From: Aptenodytes patagonicus
Lineage: Eukaryota > Chordata > Aves > Sphenisciformes > Spheniscidae
Length of the DNA: 64,000 nucleotides
Assembly: GCF_965638725.1 (NCBI RefSeq)
Contig: NC_134951.1
Coordinates: 28,775,746-28,839,745 of the forward strand
Direction: 5' to 3'
Shown: in pieces, positions 49,301 through 59,984 of the stretch
How the letters are laid out: each line of letters starts with the position of its first letter
Numbering within the stretch: position 1 is the first letter of the stretch
Made by a program: the position numbers and the translations under genes
Notes under the pieces: model-generated
What the model saw: only the letters and a program-made list of their open reading frames with translations
The model's database searches: none
What the model was told of the DNA's origin: nothing

Positions 49301-52300
49301 AATCAGATTTGAGGTCAGAATAGAAGCGAGCTTGAAAACTACTTAGCATTTGTACACCAACTATTATCTCTTAGTAAGAAGAGAGGCCCAGGTTAATAAA
49401 TAATATTGGTAATGATGAACAATATGAGAAATGTGACTTTTTTTCCTTTAAAACTGTTAGGCTAAGTGTTAGGTAGACATCCATTTTCTTCTTTGTGCAT
49501 TTTCTTGACAGCAAGTACAGGGTGAGTAATTGTACACTGATAAAAACCGACTCTACAAACAAAAAGTGCTGAAATGAAATGTTTGAGACCAGTATATTCA
49601 CTGTACTTATCTATCACATTGGAGGGTTTTTACTGATGAAAATAAATGTGTAATGTTGAATTATACTTCAAAATTTTAAATCATGCTTATGTGGCTCTCT
49701 CTGGGAAGATAATGGTGCAGTCATACATAAAAAGAGATTAGAGCTTGTTTCCTGTTCATCATCTGGGTGTCATTTAACTGGATAGCCCTGATGGCCATCC
49801 TTAAACTGCAGCCACTGGATGTTTTCGATGTCCCTGAGTGTCCTACACCCTGCTCTTGGAAGATCCTGTGTCTGGCTTCAAAAACCTCCTAAAACATCAA
49901 GTCCTTGATTAAATTTTTCTTCTGTATGCATCCACTAGCAGTCACTGACAAAAACAGGTTACAGGACCGGACAGATTTTCCGTTTGACTCGCTATGGCCA
50001 ATCTTACATACTTTTGTGTATCCCGTCAGGCTAGCTGGGATCCTTCATGATGTGTGGTTTACGGTTTGCCCATGATTTTCCTCTCAGGATTCATAAAGGA
50101 ATTATTGCTTTACCCACAGTGATGCCTAACACTTCTGCAGCGATCAGTGACACTACCGTTAGCACTGTTAGCAGGGTGTCCTGTAGCCTGAGGATGAAAC
50201 CAAGTAGGAAGGTGAAGCCCAGCATTTCATACCAAATGGGGCTTGCAATTCAGTATGTATATATTTACTGCTTCTAATCCTAAGTGGAACACATTGTTAT
50301 TATATATCCTCAAATATTGTCTGTATTTTGGACAATTATTCAAAGTATGCATCCCTGGCACCTAATTAGAGGGTTTGAAGTAGGTGAAGAATGCTAGATG
50401 AACTGTGGAGGAAAAGGAAGTGTTATGTGAGAAAGGTTAGCATGGTCTCTGGCACATGCCTTTGTAATGCTGCTATGTTCCCGTCTTCGAGTGGATGACC
50501 TACCGAGACAGGGAAAGAGTTGGCAGGGTTAAGGAAGCAGGATAGAAAAGCTGCAGGAGGAAAAATACTGAAGGGAAGGAAAAGAAAAAGGAGAACAGAG
50601 GAAGCAGTGACTATGATTTTTTTTAAAAACAACAATTTAATGTAAATTTGATTTCTTTTTTAGATATGCCTACTTGAAGTTATATTTCAACTTATGAGTA
50701 CCTGAGGCAAAGCTTTTTTTTATAGAGTATGGTAATTTGCAAGCCATTAGCCTTGCTTGTGCCTCCGGCATTCCAGATTCCCAAGTGATATCCTGTCCAA
50801 TACCGATCAGGCCTTATCTCAATAAGATTTGATACGTTCAACTGGCATGTCTTCAGGCCAGCATTACTTGTTATGGTTATTTGAAAACGTATAAGCTGCC
50901 TCTCAAGTTACCTTTTTCGAATTATAATGACATAAATATAATTTAATATAGTTACATATAAATCTGACATACAAATATAATTACATGGTGTATAGAATTG
51001 GGTAAAACAGTCATTGAAGTAAATGCAAGTTTCATGACTAATTCACAAAATTTTACTTTATAGTAAATAAGGGTTTACTGTTGTGATAATCTTTAGAATG
51101 GGTAAGTTCCAGTATTTTCTTTTTTTCTTTTTCAGGAATTACTTTTTCCACACTATTTAACTTTCAAATAAAAGCTTTTTATTTAATTACTTTTACTTAA
51201 AGCTTGAGTAGCTGCTGGAGAAAGAATAATTTTCTTCAGTGGGATTGGCTTGTTCAAAGTTCAACAAAAACCACACTGGAAAAGCGGGAAAATTTACTTT
51301 CATTGATAAGAAAACTTCTGATCAGAGTGCAGAAAACTTGAAAGACACAATGCTAGATTGTCAAAAGTGATTAGCAGGTAGAGGTGCAAAATTATGTCAA
51401 CCTCTCATTCAATAATGTAAATTGGGTTGTTACTGTTTCTTTTTTAGCTGTTTCTGAAAATAGACCTAAGCATCCACCTGTATTTTCACTTTTAAAATTT
51501 TTACCTTTTAAAATTTTACAGCATTTCTAGATAATACTTCTTTTATTTATCTAATTAAGATATAAACTTCATGTTTTATGTTTTTAGCACATTTGCAAGA
51601 CATTTAGGTCACAAACAAAAGTAATTTTTAAATGCTGTCTTTGTACATTTTAACTGATTGCATTTTTGTTCAAACACAGCTTGACAAAAATGCTAAGTAA
51701 AAACTCACCTAATAAATAAATAAAATTTAAAGAACTTGGATAGCTTGAGTTAAACCGTAATTTGCCAAGTCAGCAGCTTTTAAGTGTAACTCTCGCTTCT
51801 TTGATTTGATTTTTCTTTTGATAAAAGTTTTAAGATAACCAACAGTGAAATATGTACTGATTTAGAAAGCATGTGTTATTTGGAAATCTGCTTTCATTTC
51901 ATGGAGATTTTCTCCTAATTTTTTGAATTTTCTGCTTGGAAAGATAAATTCATTGGATTGTAGTAGACACTATAATTAAAACTCCTACAACCTCTATTTA
52001 TTAGAACTTCATATGTTTTAGGTAAATGTGTAAGTGCTCCCACAGACAATAAAGGTTTATGTAACTGTATTGCAAACTCAGTCATACTTTATAGACTGGA
52101 ATCTTAAATACTTTTGTAAGTTTAAACATCTCTACAGCTTCCTGAGGAGGGGAAGCGGAGAGGGACGTGCTGAGCTCTTCTCCCTGGTATCCAGTTGACA
52201 GGACATGTGGGAACAGTTCAAAGCTGTGTCAGGAGAGGTTTAGACTGGACATGAGGAAGCGTTTCTTTATTGAGAGGGTGGTCAAACACTGGAACAGGCT

Positions 52301-55300
52301 TCCTAGAGAGGCGGTCGATGCCCCAAGCCTGCCAGTGTTTAACAGGCATTTGGACAATGCCCGTAACAACATGCTTTAACTTTTGGTCAGCCCTGAAGTG
52401 GTCAGGCAATTGGACTAGGTGATCGTTGTAGGTCCCTTCCAACTGAAATATTCTATTCTATTCTATTCTATTCTATTCTATTCTATTCTATTCTATTCTA
52501 TTCTATTCTATTCTATTCTCCTCTATTTATTTTATCCCCCTGGTTTTGCGGAATTTACCCTGTACACAATCTTAAACATTTTGCTTCATGAACAGCCCTA
52601 ATCCATCTGTACCTGGCCTTCACAGAGCATGTCTGCTGTGATTTTCAACCTGTCCTTGTAGCAGTCCCGTGAAGCAAGACATTCCTTTGTATTCACAAGT
52701 CTTATATTCTATTTCCATATATACAGTCTATGTAATAACCATATAGATTCTGTTTTCTTACTGCCAATGCTAAACTACGGATTTCACTCCCACTGGAATA
52801 CTTGCAAATTACCACAAATTAGCATTGCTAGAACAAATATTGCAAGGCTAGAAACTACAGTAAATATTGTGATCATTCACAGCTATATTCCAAGCTATTT
52901 TTGTGTCTTGTGAAGCATTTTGTATCTCGCAGCCACATGAGGTAGATGCTGTAGGTCGGTTTGCATTGAATATAAAATTAATTTTTTTATAAATAAGCGC
53001 CTTTCTGTAACAATTTCTGATAAATGCTTTTATTTTTTTTCTACATCCATGTAAGAACTTTTTATTCTTAGTATATTAGTAGTAGTAGTACAGTCCAGAA
53101 GGTGTTCTAAAACTTCTTTTGAATTTTTTATTTCCAGGAGCTTAAAAAAACAAGTGACAGTAGGGAGGAAAAAAAAAAAAAGACGCTGGCTTAGCTGAAT
53201 CAATTTCATCCACAGTCTGGGAGAAAAATAGACCACATTTTTGAGATCCAACATGGAAAATTTCCCAAGTGCAATTTACTGAGTTTGCATGAGTAAAACA
53301 TAAAGCTTTTCAACAGAATTCAAACAACTGCTGCGTAAAGTTTGTTACCTATGCATGTTGTGGTAGCATCTCTGAACTTAGAAGTGTGATTGATGCCATG
53401 GTGCAAAGCTGATTGAGAAATCTTACTGGTCATAAAACTGCAAGGGATTCTAGTGCCAGGTGGTATCATTCAATGGATCATCTCAGAGTGGGGTATCTGT
53501 GGTTTTAGGTATAGCAGCCTTGTTCAATTAAAATAAAAGTGATCCTGGCTCTTTAGATGTTGTCTCGGATTAGCTGAAATGCTTGGAAATCTAAATATTG
53601 TACATCAGATGATGAAAAGAATTTTTTTTTTTACAGTACAAAACCTCTTTCTCTTGTCAAAGACTTCTTGTGCCAGAACTTCATTTCTGGGAGTGGTGGC
53701 TATGGAAAAGTAGAATTTCATTTTCTGTGGCCTAGGAAATCTCATCAGTCTTGAAGACAAAGCAATAACTTGCCATTTTGGGTCCCTAGGGGACAAGTTT
53801 GATCAGAGTTTACTTCCCTGAAGAGTTTATTAACATGCAATAATATAACTCTTCTCCTACTGTACCTCTGACTTTTAAACCCCTGGATGCTAAACATGAA
53901 ATACAGTATACCAACTAAAGTATTTCAATTGTCTTTTTCAGAACATGAGGGTGCGGACAGTAAAAGGACAAGATTACTATTCTAAAACAGGAGCAAAATT
54001 CCATGGAAAAATGGAACAAAAATTTATTCTTGTTGACTGTAAGAAAGTCATATATGGTTCTTACAGGTAAGATCAGTTACTGAGGTGTCTGCAGAAAACC
54101 TGTTATCTCAGTACCTCTCCTATTGCAAATTTGTTTTTTTTCTATTTCTGAAAATTCTTTCAGGGAACTCCATGGATAAATTTGATTATCTTTTCTGTAA
54201 TTTAACAAGTTATCGTAGATATTTATTGCTAACTAGCCTAACACAAAGCCAAATTTTGAGATCCTCGGTTAGTTTTTCACAAGTAAAAAATAAAGTATAT
54301 AGCTTTTGCTATAGCTGGAGACTTGCTAAAAGGAGAGAGAAATCCTGATTTGTCTTATATTGTCTGAATTATTCTTGTTTAACAGTCACTACAGAAAAAG
54401 CTGCCAAAATTATTTCATAAGCTCTCTTGGATAGTTCCTTCTCGTAATAGTCTTCTAAAGCTAACATTATAGACCTATTCTATGGCACTCTGTAGTGTAT
54501 CGTGGTCAAATTCAGAATTGCCCAAGTTAAGTTGACATAGTTTCTTTATATTTAGCTAAGTTTCTTTTTTATACTTTCCGTTTTATTTCCAGTGTATGTG
54601 TGCAAAGCATAGGCTGGAAGAACTTACAGCTTTGCAGAGCTGGAAAAGAACTAAGTTAAAGCAGGGACAGTTTTATCTCACACATTATTAAATATTTTCT
54701 TTCTTTTCATGCTATACTTCTCTCCCTTGGCCTACTGAATTAGTTTCTGCCAGCATAGTGCCTGGGTGCCAGATCCACAGCCACTGACTTTCATAGATTT
54801 CCACCACTGTAAGCTTTCAAAAATCTGGCTTTTTATTTCCTCTGAGACTTGGCCAGCCCCAAATTCAGGTTGATGTATATAAATGGTAGTGAGGTAAGTG
54901 ACGAGTTCATAAATGAATCAGTGTAAGAGCGTCCAGGGAGAGTCTGCCTGCTTTGACATCTACACACAGTGTTAGAGTCTGTGAGAATGTGATAGTTTTT
55001 CTCATTTGAGAAAATTTTCTCATTTTGAAAAATAACACTGCTTTAAGACCTAGCACCACAGGGGCTGGAATCATCAATTTCTGTAGAAATTAAGCTTGCT
55101 TTGTAAAAGAATCTAGTGATTTATAACAGGAAAGATGAGTCTTTCTGAATTCTTGCTCTCTGAACTCAATTAAAAGTTTAGGTTTTTTCCAAATATTGCA
55201 AAATATATTATTCTTAATTGTGAAAATTAATAGAAAAAATTCATGCAGCATGATTTGACTTAATCTCAGCACACTATTATTTCCTGAAAAATACAAAACT

Positions 55301-58300
55301 AACAAAACAAAAAAAATGAAATCAGCAAGCTATTTACGTGACTACAACAAACCTGTTTTTTAACATCCAGAAGACAAATGCAAATAAAACAAGTTCATTG
55401 ATTTAATTAAATTTTTTCTTTTTTTTTCATGAAAATAGGATTGCAAAACAGATTTTTTCTTTGTTGTAATCTACAAATTAGATTTTGACACCATGATATT
55501 AGGCTTGTTGAAACATCCTTAATGTACATGTTAATGTATTTTATCTCATTTTGTAGCTGTAAAGTAGCTGTAGCTACTTAGCGTTGAGCATGTGTTCAGC
55601 CTTTCTAAGTACAATACAAAAGAGGAAAATTTCCTTAATCGGAATATCATCATTGCAATTAAAAGAAACGTTCATATCCAATCTGGCGTGCATAGTAGAA
55701 AATGTAAACTTTTTAACAATTCTGAGGTGTATCTTTTTGAAAATGTGTTTAGAGTGAAGTACATTCAGAACTGTTGAAGCAGTTCTGCATATTATTTCAA
55801 ATGTATTTTTTTCACAACATAACCACACATTAACATTCTCAGACTCAGGAGTAAATACAGTGGGTCTAGTCAATCCTGGCTTAGTCTTTGTAGAGGTAAT
55901 TTTGTTCCATTGGGTATTTGTACTCCACTGTTCTACATTTTTGAACACTTTTTTGCAATATCCACTTTTTATAAGGGCAATTAAGTAGTTATAGACTCAT
56001 TCCTGCTCCCACTGAAAGCAGTGGAAAGTCTCCAGCTGAGTTCAACTGGTATTATCATAGAATCATAGAGGTTGGAAAAGCCCTCAAAGATCATCGAGTC
56101 CAACCGTCAACCCAACACCACCATGCCCACCAAACCATGTCCCTAAGCGCCTCATCTACACGTCTTTTAAATACTTCCAGGGATGGGGACTCAACCACTT
56201 CCCTGGGCAGCCTCTTCCAATGTTTAACCACTCTTTCAGTAAAGAAATTTTAGATTAGATTAGACCTTCCAAATCCAAATTCCATTAATCATGCCTGCAA
56301 TTTATTTATTTATTTAGAAAGTATTTGTACAAAACCCAGTTTGTGTGAAAGCTTTCTTATCAAGAAGGACCAGTGTAATGCCTTTCTTCAAAAGAACTGT
56401 TTCTAATGGTCATTTGTTCTTTTTTCAGCTTTATGTGGTCATTTGAAAAAACCAACCTCAGTATGGTTCAAGTTATCACAGGACAGCTGGTTGAATCCTT
56501 TGATGAAGAGTTCAGGACACTGTACGCCCGTTCTTCTGTTCCTTGTTCATTTGCCCCAGAATTAGTGCGGGTAAACAGTCGCAGGACACTCTGGGATAAT
56601 GATACATACCAACACTCAGTGTCTTCCTTGGCTTCAGTTTCTAGCCAAAGAAACCTTTTTGGTAGGCAAGACAAGGTTCACAATATAGATCCTGTTTGTT
56701 GGAAAACTCGAGGAAGATATGTAGTAAATGAAATAGATAAATATGGCTTAAGAAATCAAGCCTATAATAAACAACCATTTCATCCAGGTTTTAATATGCA
56801 AAATCCAATCCAGCAGTATCAACCTAGTGAAAAAAATGAGCACTGGAAGAGACATAGTTATGCTGGGGAGAAGCCAGAAAGGACACCTTACCTATTGCTC
56901 AACAGAGCTATTAATAGAGCCAACAATCCATCAAATACTTGGAAAATGCCATCTGATAGCCTTAGTATTGTTTCTTCATTACGAGGAGGATATGCAAATA
57001 ACTACAATACACCCCAGCAAAGTTTTGCCGATCAGTTTTCACGACCAAAGGTAAATCTTGCAGAAAGAAATTCAATTGTACGGAGGTCTTTTAATGGGAC
57101 AGATAATCATATCCGCCATCTGCAGCAAAGGATGCCGACCCTCGAACACACAACGAAATCATTCCTGCGTAACTGGCGAATTAAGTCATATTTGAATGAT
57201 CAAACAGATTATCCAGTAGAGTCTAATGAGTCGGCCTTGGGTGACAGATATGATAGCTATGACACAGCTGAAAATATTAAAGCTCATGCGCTATATTCTC
57301 ATTCTCGCTTACGATCATCGTTGGTGTTTCAGCCAACTTTACCTGAACAGCAGGAAGTAAGCAGCTGTGCAAGTTCTTCAAATTCAACTATAATTGGGTC
57401 AGAGGGAAGTGCAACACCTAAAGGGACATCTAATCATGCTCCAAGTGTGGAAAATGGAACAGATAATATTTTAGAAGAGCTTAGCACAAACGTCCCACTT
57501 AAATCAGATGCACCAAAACCCCACAGAATTCATATTGCAGACAACACAAAACCTGGTGTAAATTCAAATGCAACGGGCGACTCATCTCTCTATTTGTACA
57601 CAACACTGTGTGCTGACAAACATGCAGAGAATTTGAAGAACCTTCAAAATGAAAATATGCTAAAAAGGAGGAGTTTTCCTATGTTTAATTCAAAGTCCAT
57701 ATTAGACCCTGGTGCCAACAAACATGCATCCAGTTACGTTTACAGCACATTGACTAGGCATAGACTTAAGCAACCAGTTAGTCCAAAACTTCCAGAAGAC
57801 ACGCTGAAGAGCTCTAAAAGTTTGCACAGTGTCACCAACCACTTGCCACAGGAGGAGAAGAACCTCAAAGGAGAGCTAAAGAGCCCAACTGCTAGCAAGG
57901 CAATCTCTATGGCTGCTCTCACTGAAGCTAGCAAAGAGGAGTCTTGTAAGGATTGCACATCAAAGAAAGAAAGTAAGAATTCCCCAAGTTTTCTAAAGAA
58001 AGGATCTCAGAAATTGCGGTCACTTCTTAATCTCACACCAGACAAGAAGGAAAACTTGTCAAAAAACAAAGGTCCTGCCTTTTACAGAATGTGTAGTAGT
58101 TCTGACACGTTGGTTTCTGAAGAAGAGAATCAAAAACCAAAGATTTCTGAGAATAAGACAGATTCTTCCCCAAGGAGAAAGAGAAACACATCATCAAATT
58201 CTCAAGGTAGCTTGAACAGAAGTAAAGAAGATGTCACCGGGAGCCCAACAAAGTCTCCGAAGTCACCAAAACCTCAAAAACCTCCATCTGATGAAAGCAA

Positions 58301-58778
58301 TAAAAAGTGTCCTCTCTTGTGCCCCCTTGAAAGTAAGTTCATAGAAACTGCAGGAGATGCATCTACCCCAAGATTTAATACAGAACAGATTCAGTATCAA
58401 GACGTAAAGGAAATCACCACAAATACTACTCCCGAAAGTGCCCCTGTTTCTGCTCTTCAAAGAGCAAATTCAGTGACACCACAGCTGGCAAGCTCAAAAC
58501 GCCAAGAGGAGCTAAGATCTCGTTTGAGTGAAAGGCGTGTTTATAGCCGCTTTGAGCCTTTCTGCAAGATGGAAAATGCGAGTCAACCCCCAGGAAATGC
58601 ACCCAACAGCAGTTCACATCTCTCAGATACCAAAAGCAAGACCTTAGGGAATAATTACGGCAGGAGTAATCACATGGTCAGCTACAATTCAACTGGTTAC
58701 AATCCGTTGCAGCCTAATGAAAACAAGCTGAGGGGATTTATGCAAAAGTTTGGGAACTTCCTACACAAAAGCAAGTAA
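9950..58778 (+). CDS. FAM83B: FAM83B, spliced coding sequence (4 coding exons, 1027 aa)
   Basis: FAM83B is a cytosolic scaffold of the FAM83 family. Its members anchor casein kinase 1 isoforms through DUF1669, and FAM83B is linked to EGFR/RAS-MAPK signalling (family knowledge). Segments join at 9950-10393, 45660-45824, 53942-54066 and 56429-58778, in phases 0, 0 and 2. They give 3081 coding bases, or 1027 codons, close to the roughly 1010 residues I recall for mammalian FAM83B. Residues 1 to about 280 form DUF1669, a pseudo-PLD fold. It has H224-G-K226 but no aspartate at the HKD position, so catalysis is not expected. K230, reported in human FAM83B as needed for its transforming activity, is present. 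F246-M-W-S-F250 fits the FXXXF element tied to CK1 binding in the family. The rest is a Ser/Lys/Pro-rich tail ending in the conserved [12 protein letters not shown]. No frameshift or internal stop is present. Confidence 0.95.
24775..24870 (-). repeat. Ancient CR1-like 3' end relic
   Basis: The plus strand reads a diverged form of a dispersed amniote repeat recognisable by its core around AGATTTTGATGCCAGAAGGG, ACCATTATGAT and CTGCACAACACA. It parallels the antisense 3' end of the young CR1 copies (GAAAAGACC...AAGATCATC...GTCCAAC), hence the minus orientation. Heavily decayed, edges approximate, subfamily not assigned. Confidence 0.5.
28085..28165 (-). repeat. Ancient CR1-like 3' end relic (second copy)
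   Basis: Shares the order of elements seen at 24775-24870: an AAAGATGGAGCATTATGATTAT core, CTGATCTGACTTTATCACAC, then a CAGACC...CTTCCC stretch. Same orientation as the first copy and similarly decayed. Identification rests on the pattern of short matches, so edges and family are uncertain. Confidence 0.4.
29832..29977 (+). repeat. Polypurine (GGGA/GGAA-rich) tract
   Basis: About 145 bases of nearly pure A/G on the plus strand with only a handful of pyrimidines, rich in GGGAGGGA and GGGGGAAGG units. Such asymmetric tracts can form triplex (H-DNA) or G-quadruplex structures and are polymorphic in length. The long proline/serine-rich frame on the other strand is a by-product of the composition. 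Confidence 0.85.
36137..36592 (-). mobile_element. Older CR1 fragment, 3' part
   Basis: Reading the minus strand gives the C-terminal end of CR1 ORF2 and its 3' UTR: the plus strand shows GGAACGGACCTCAGGAGGTC, then CCTCCAAGGATGGTGACTGG, ACCTGCTC and finally the CCCAGCTCCTTCACATGCTC and CCTGGACATGCTC blocks. These are the same landmarks as in the young copies (GGATGGGGACTCAACC, CCTCTGGACACGCTCC) but strongly diverged, and the coding frame is broken. It belongs to an older and different CR1 subfamily from copies 1-3. Confidence 0.8.
38114..39511 (+). pseudogene. CR1 ORF2 RT fragment, broken by small deletions
   Basis: Recognisable RT parts are split over three frames: [20 protein letters not shown] through [11 protein letters not shown], then [15 protein letters not shown] through [12 protein letters not shown], then [15 protein letters not shown] to SLEVFKR. 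Comparison with copies 1 and 3 shows a 10-base loss near 38178 (CTCTCCATCA), a 2-base loss near 38516 (GT in GACACTGTCTCC) and an 11-base loss near 38897 (CAACAACCCCA). It also ends earlier than the others, at a TGA after FKR. Motif A and the FADD box survive, but in different frames, so no functional RT can be made. Confidence 0.88.
38114..39628 (+). mobile_element. CR1 LINE, 5'-truncated (copy 2)
   Basis: This copy begins in the middle of the RT domain at CTATGGGGCCAGATCGGATC and runs to a complete 3' end with the tail ATTCTATGATTCTATGATTCT at 39608-39628. It is on the same strand as FAM83B, inside intron 2, and in inverted orientation to copies 1 and 3. Sequence is very close to those copies, so it is from the same or a sister subfamily and relatively young. 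Confidence 0.93.
41918..44029 (-). pseudogene. CR1 ORF2 reverse transcriptase, stop-interrupted
   Basis: Continues the element after the frameshift. A segment from [16 protein letters not shown] to NDKKRAK (44029 to about 43619) ends at a TAA, where copy 1 has a Glu codon. Reading then resumes in the same frame (43603 to 41918) with [18 protein letters not shown] motifs [33 protein letters not shown] and [11 protein letters not shown] are intact. The frame ends at the usual TAG after LRDMV. A 24-base tandem duplication at 43469-43516 adds eight residues (TSYPQGIQ repeated). Confidence 0.87.
43469..43516. repeat. 24-bp tandem duplication inside CR1 copy 3
   Basis: Two perfect adjacent copies of a 24-base unit beginning CTGAATACCCTGAGG. 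Copy 1 has a single equivalent. The duplication keeps the reading frame and repeats TSYPQGIQ. Confidence 0.9.
43906..44706 (-). pseudogene. CR1 ORF2 endonuclease domain (APE-like)
   Basis: This is the AP-endonuclease-like domain that nicks target DNA in CR1 retrotransposition. Signature stretches in order are [14 protein letters not shown] (active-site Asn), [13 protein letters not shown] (metal-binding Glu), [34 protein letters not shown] (Asp and Asn) and [11 protein letters not shown] (the catalytic His region). All expected catalytic positions are present. The frame runs off after LGEVRRG because of a one-base shortening of a C-run (six C at 44045-44050, seven in copy 1), so the domain is no longer fused to RT. 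The listed start is a GTG-opened frame and not a proven initiator. Confidence 0.85.
45660..45824 (+). CDS. FAM83B: FAM83B exon 3: codons 149-203
   Basis: The acceptor is TTTATTCAG and the donor is AGG|GTAAGG with GT at 45825. The exon is 165 bases, phase 0 at both ends, so skipping it would keep the frame but remove 55 residues from the DUF1669 core. It encodes [15 protein letters not shown], then [20 protein letters not shown] and the segment to QRLR, matching the central strands of the FAM83B DUF1669 fold. Confidence 0.95.
52138..52449 (+). mobile_element. CR1-type LINE fragment, 3' end, different subfamily
   Basis: About 310 bases covering the last codons of ORF2 and the 3' UTR. The frame from about 52230 encodes [20 protein letters not shown] then [12 protein letters not shown]. 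This lines up with [20 protein letters not shown] and [12 protein letters not shown] of copies 1-3 and ends at a TAA after NNML. The 3' UTR contains GGACTAGGTGATCGTTGTAG and GTCCCTTCCAACTG, the CR1 3' signature. The tail differs from the ATTCTATG type, being pure ATTCT. Confidence 0.85.
52450..52519 (+). repeat. (ATTCT)14 microsatellite grown from the CR1 tail
   Basis: Fourteen perfect ATTCT units directly abut the CR1 3' end, where the element's own tail repeats would be. They are followed by an interrupted, related stretch (CCTCTATTTATTTTATC). The position shows the array was seeded by the retrotransposon tail and then expanded. Confidence 0.95.
53942..54066 (+). CDS. FAM83B: FAM83B exon 4: codons 204-245 (partial last codon)
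   Basis: The acceptor is CTTTTTCAG with AG at 53940-53941 and the donor is CAG|GTAAGA with GT at 54067. The exon is 125 bases, leaving two bases (AG) that join C of exon 5 to make Ser245. It encodes [19 protein letters not shown], then [14 protein letters not shown]224 and K226 keep the H-x-K of the PLD signature, but the aspartate comes nine residues after the lysine instead of five. This is the degenerate site typical of FAM83 proteins. K230 is conserved. Skipping this exon would shift the frame. Confidence 0.95.
54067..56428 (+). other. FAM83B: FAM83B intron 4 (2.4 kb)
   Basis: AT-rich intron. Apart from the CR1 tail fragment at 56053-56248 I recognise nothing in it. It ends CTTTTTTCAG before exon 5. 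Confidence 0.85.
56053..56248 (-). mobile_element. CR1 LINE 3'-end fragment (copy 4)
   Basis: About 195 bases of CR1 3' UTR and the last ORF2 codons in minus orientation. The plus strand opens ATCATAGAATCATAGAGGTT, runs through GATCATCGAGTCCAACCGTC and GGGATGGGGACTCAACCACT, and stops after CTCTTTCAGTAAAGA. It is nearly identical to the equivalent part of copies 1-3, so it is a young, strongly 5'-truncated insertion. It lies only about 180 bases before the exon 5 acceptor of FAM83B. Confidence 0.93.
56429..58778 (+). CDS. FAM83B: FAM83B exon 5: codons 245-1027 and stop
   Basis: The acceptor is CTTTTTTCAG with AG at 56427-56428, and the stop is TAA at 58776-58778. The opening C completes Ser245, followed by F246-M-W-S-F250 and the end of DUF1669 ([19 protein letters not shown], then LYARS, about residues 255-280). 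The rest is one long low-complexity tail without predicted fold. Landmarks include [20 protein letters not shown] near residue 770, [11 protein letters not shown] near 800, a proline-rich [12 protein letters not shown] near 855 that could bind SH3 domains, [11 protein letters not shown] near 955 and the C-terminus [14 protein letters not shown]. These conserved islands match mammalian FAM83B. One large exon carrying the tail is normal for the gene. The reading frame is also open 23 bases upstream of the acceptor, which is chance. Confidence 0.96.
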
Positions 58779-59850
58779 AAAGTTTGTTGATTATGTTGAA
58801 ATACAGCAAGAGTAGCAAAGCTGGACATAATCTTAACTGGACAAGACTGACAGGCAACTTCTGTAGAGCTTACTTGGGTTTCTTCTTGGGTCTAGGACAT
58901 TGGAATGAATGTACATATTTTTACATAATTATCCTAGAATTGTTATACTTAAGTCTTTACAGAAATTCTGTGTCCAGAAGATGTCTCAAGGGTTGTTTAT
59001 AATGTTTACATTGTAAGATTAATCTTATACATTTTCCCGGTGAAGAAAGTACATACTAGCATATTGTAAGATTAAGTGTGGGGAAAAAAAAGATGGAGGA
59101 TGTTTTTAAACTTCAAATAATACTGTTTTCAAAGATTTGCCCTTTAAAAATAGGATAGCACTAGGAATAGTGGCTTGCATTTTTTCAGCATTTATGTACA
59201 CTTTCAAATGATAAACACAAATGTTAATGCATTGCATGTTACTTACCTTCAAACTAATTTTTTAAAACCTCTTTTAGGCTTCATCTTGTTAATAATTTAC
59301 CCCATAGTGTCTATTGAACTATTTGGGCAGCAGATGGATCTATCTTACTTTATTGAATTTCCCATGTAATACGATATTTTTCTGAAGTATTTGGCACACA
59401 GATCTTAAAGTGACCTTAATCTGAGATTCCACAGACTTGTTTACATGGTTAAACTAGTGTGAATGTAGGATAAGCATTAAAAAAAGCTATTTATAAAATA
59501 AGGTGCCTTGAAAATAACTTACAAATAGTTTAAATTTCAATGGGTTAATTACATTTGTATAACATGCCAGTATTCTGTAATGTACTCTAAAAATAGCTTT
59601 TTGTTACATTTTTCTATTTGGTATTTCAAAAAAAAAATTGTCCGTGGACTTCCATTTCTCAGGTAAGTTTTAGAGTTTCACATGCGACAGTCTGTTTTGT
59701 TGCCAGATATATTTGCAACTCTGGCTTTAATAACCTAGTTTTTTTTTAAATAAGGTTGCAAGTGCTTAGACTAGGCATATGAGGGAGATTGCAAGCTCAA
59801 CCCTGCAATGCTGCCTTATGTCAGGATGAGTATTACAAGGCCAGGAGCAA

Positions 59851-59984
59851 TTAGGCACCTAAAAATGAGGTTCGTAAAAGTCGCCACATCAAAAAATAAG
59901 GCACCTCTCCTAAGCCAAAGAAAGTATCAGTGAAGGGTGATAGTAGCAAGTGTTCAACCTTAATGAAGGTATTTAGGCACCTAA
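59851..59984. repeat. Probable ancient repeat marked by two TTAGGCACCTAA palindromes
   Basis: The near-palindrome TTAGGCACCTAA occurs at 59851-59862 and again at 59973-59984 in the same context (AATTAGGC, TTTAGGC). This motif recurs in old dispersed amniote repeats. The family is not assigned and the edges are unknown. Confidence 0.35.

Larger units (their letters stand above)
45825..53941 (+). other. FAM83B: FAM83B intron 3 (8.1 kb)
   Basis: AT-rich intron. The only named contents are the CR1 fragment with its ATTCT microsatellite at 52138-52519. The stretches 45825-52137 and 52520-53941 hold no gene or repeat that I can support. The intron ends in TCTTTTTCAG. Confidence 0.85.

Noticed and set aside
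52419..52601. Regular repeats suggesting a CRISPR-like array.
   Set aside because: Perfect 5-base units without spacers: a microsatellite. CRISPR is not expected in a vertebrate nuclear genome.
56406..56428. ATG at 56406 as the start of a 790-codon protein.
   Set aside because: It lies in the acceptor polypyrimidine tract of exon 5. The true frame enters from exon 4 through the split Ser245 codon.
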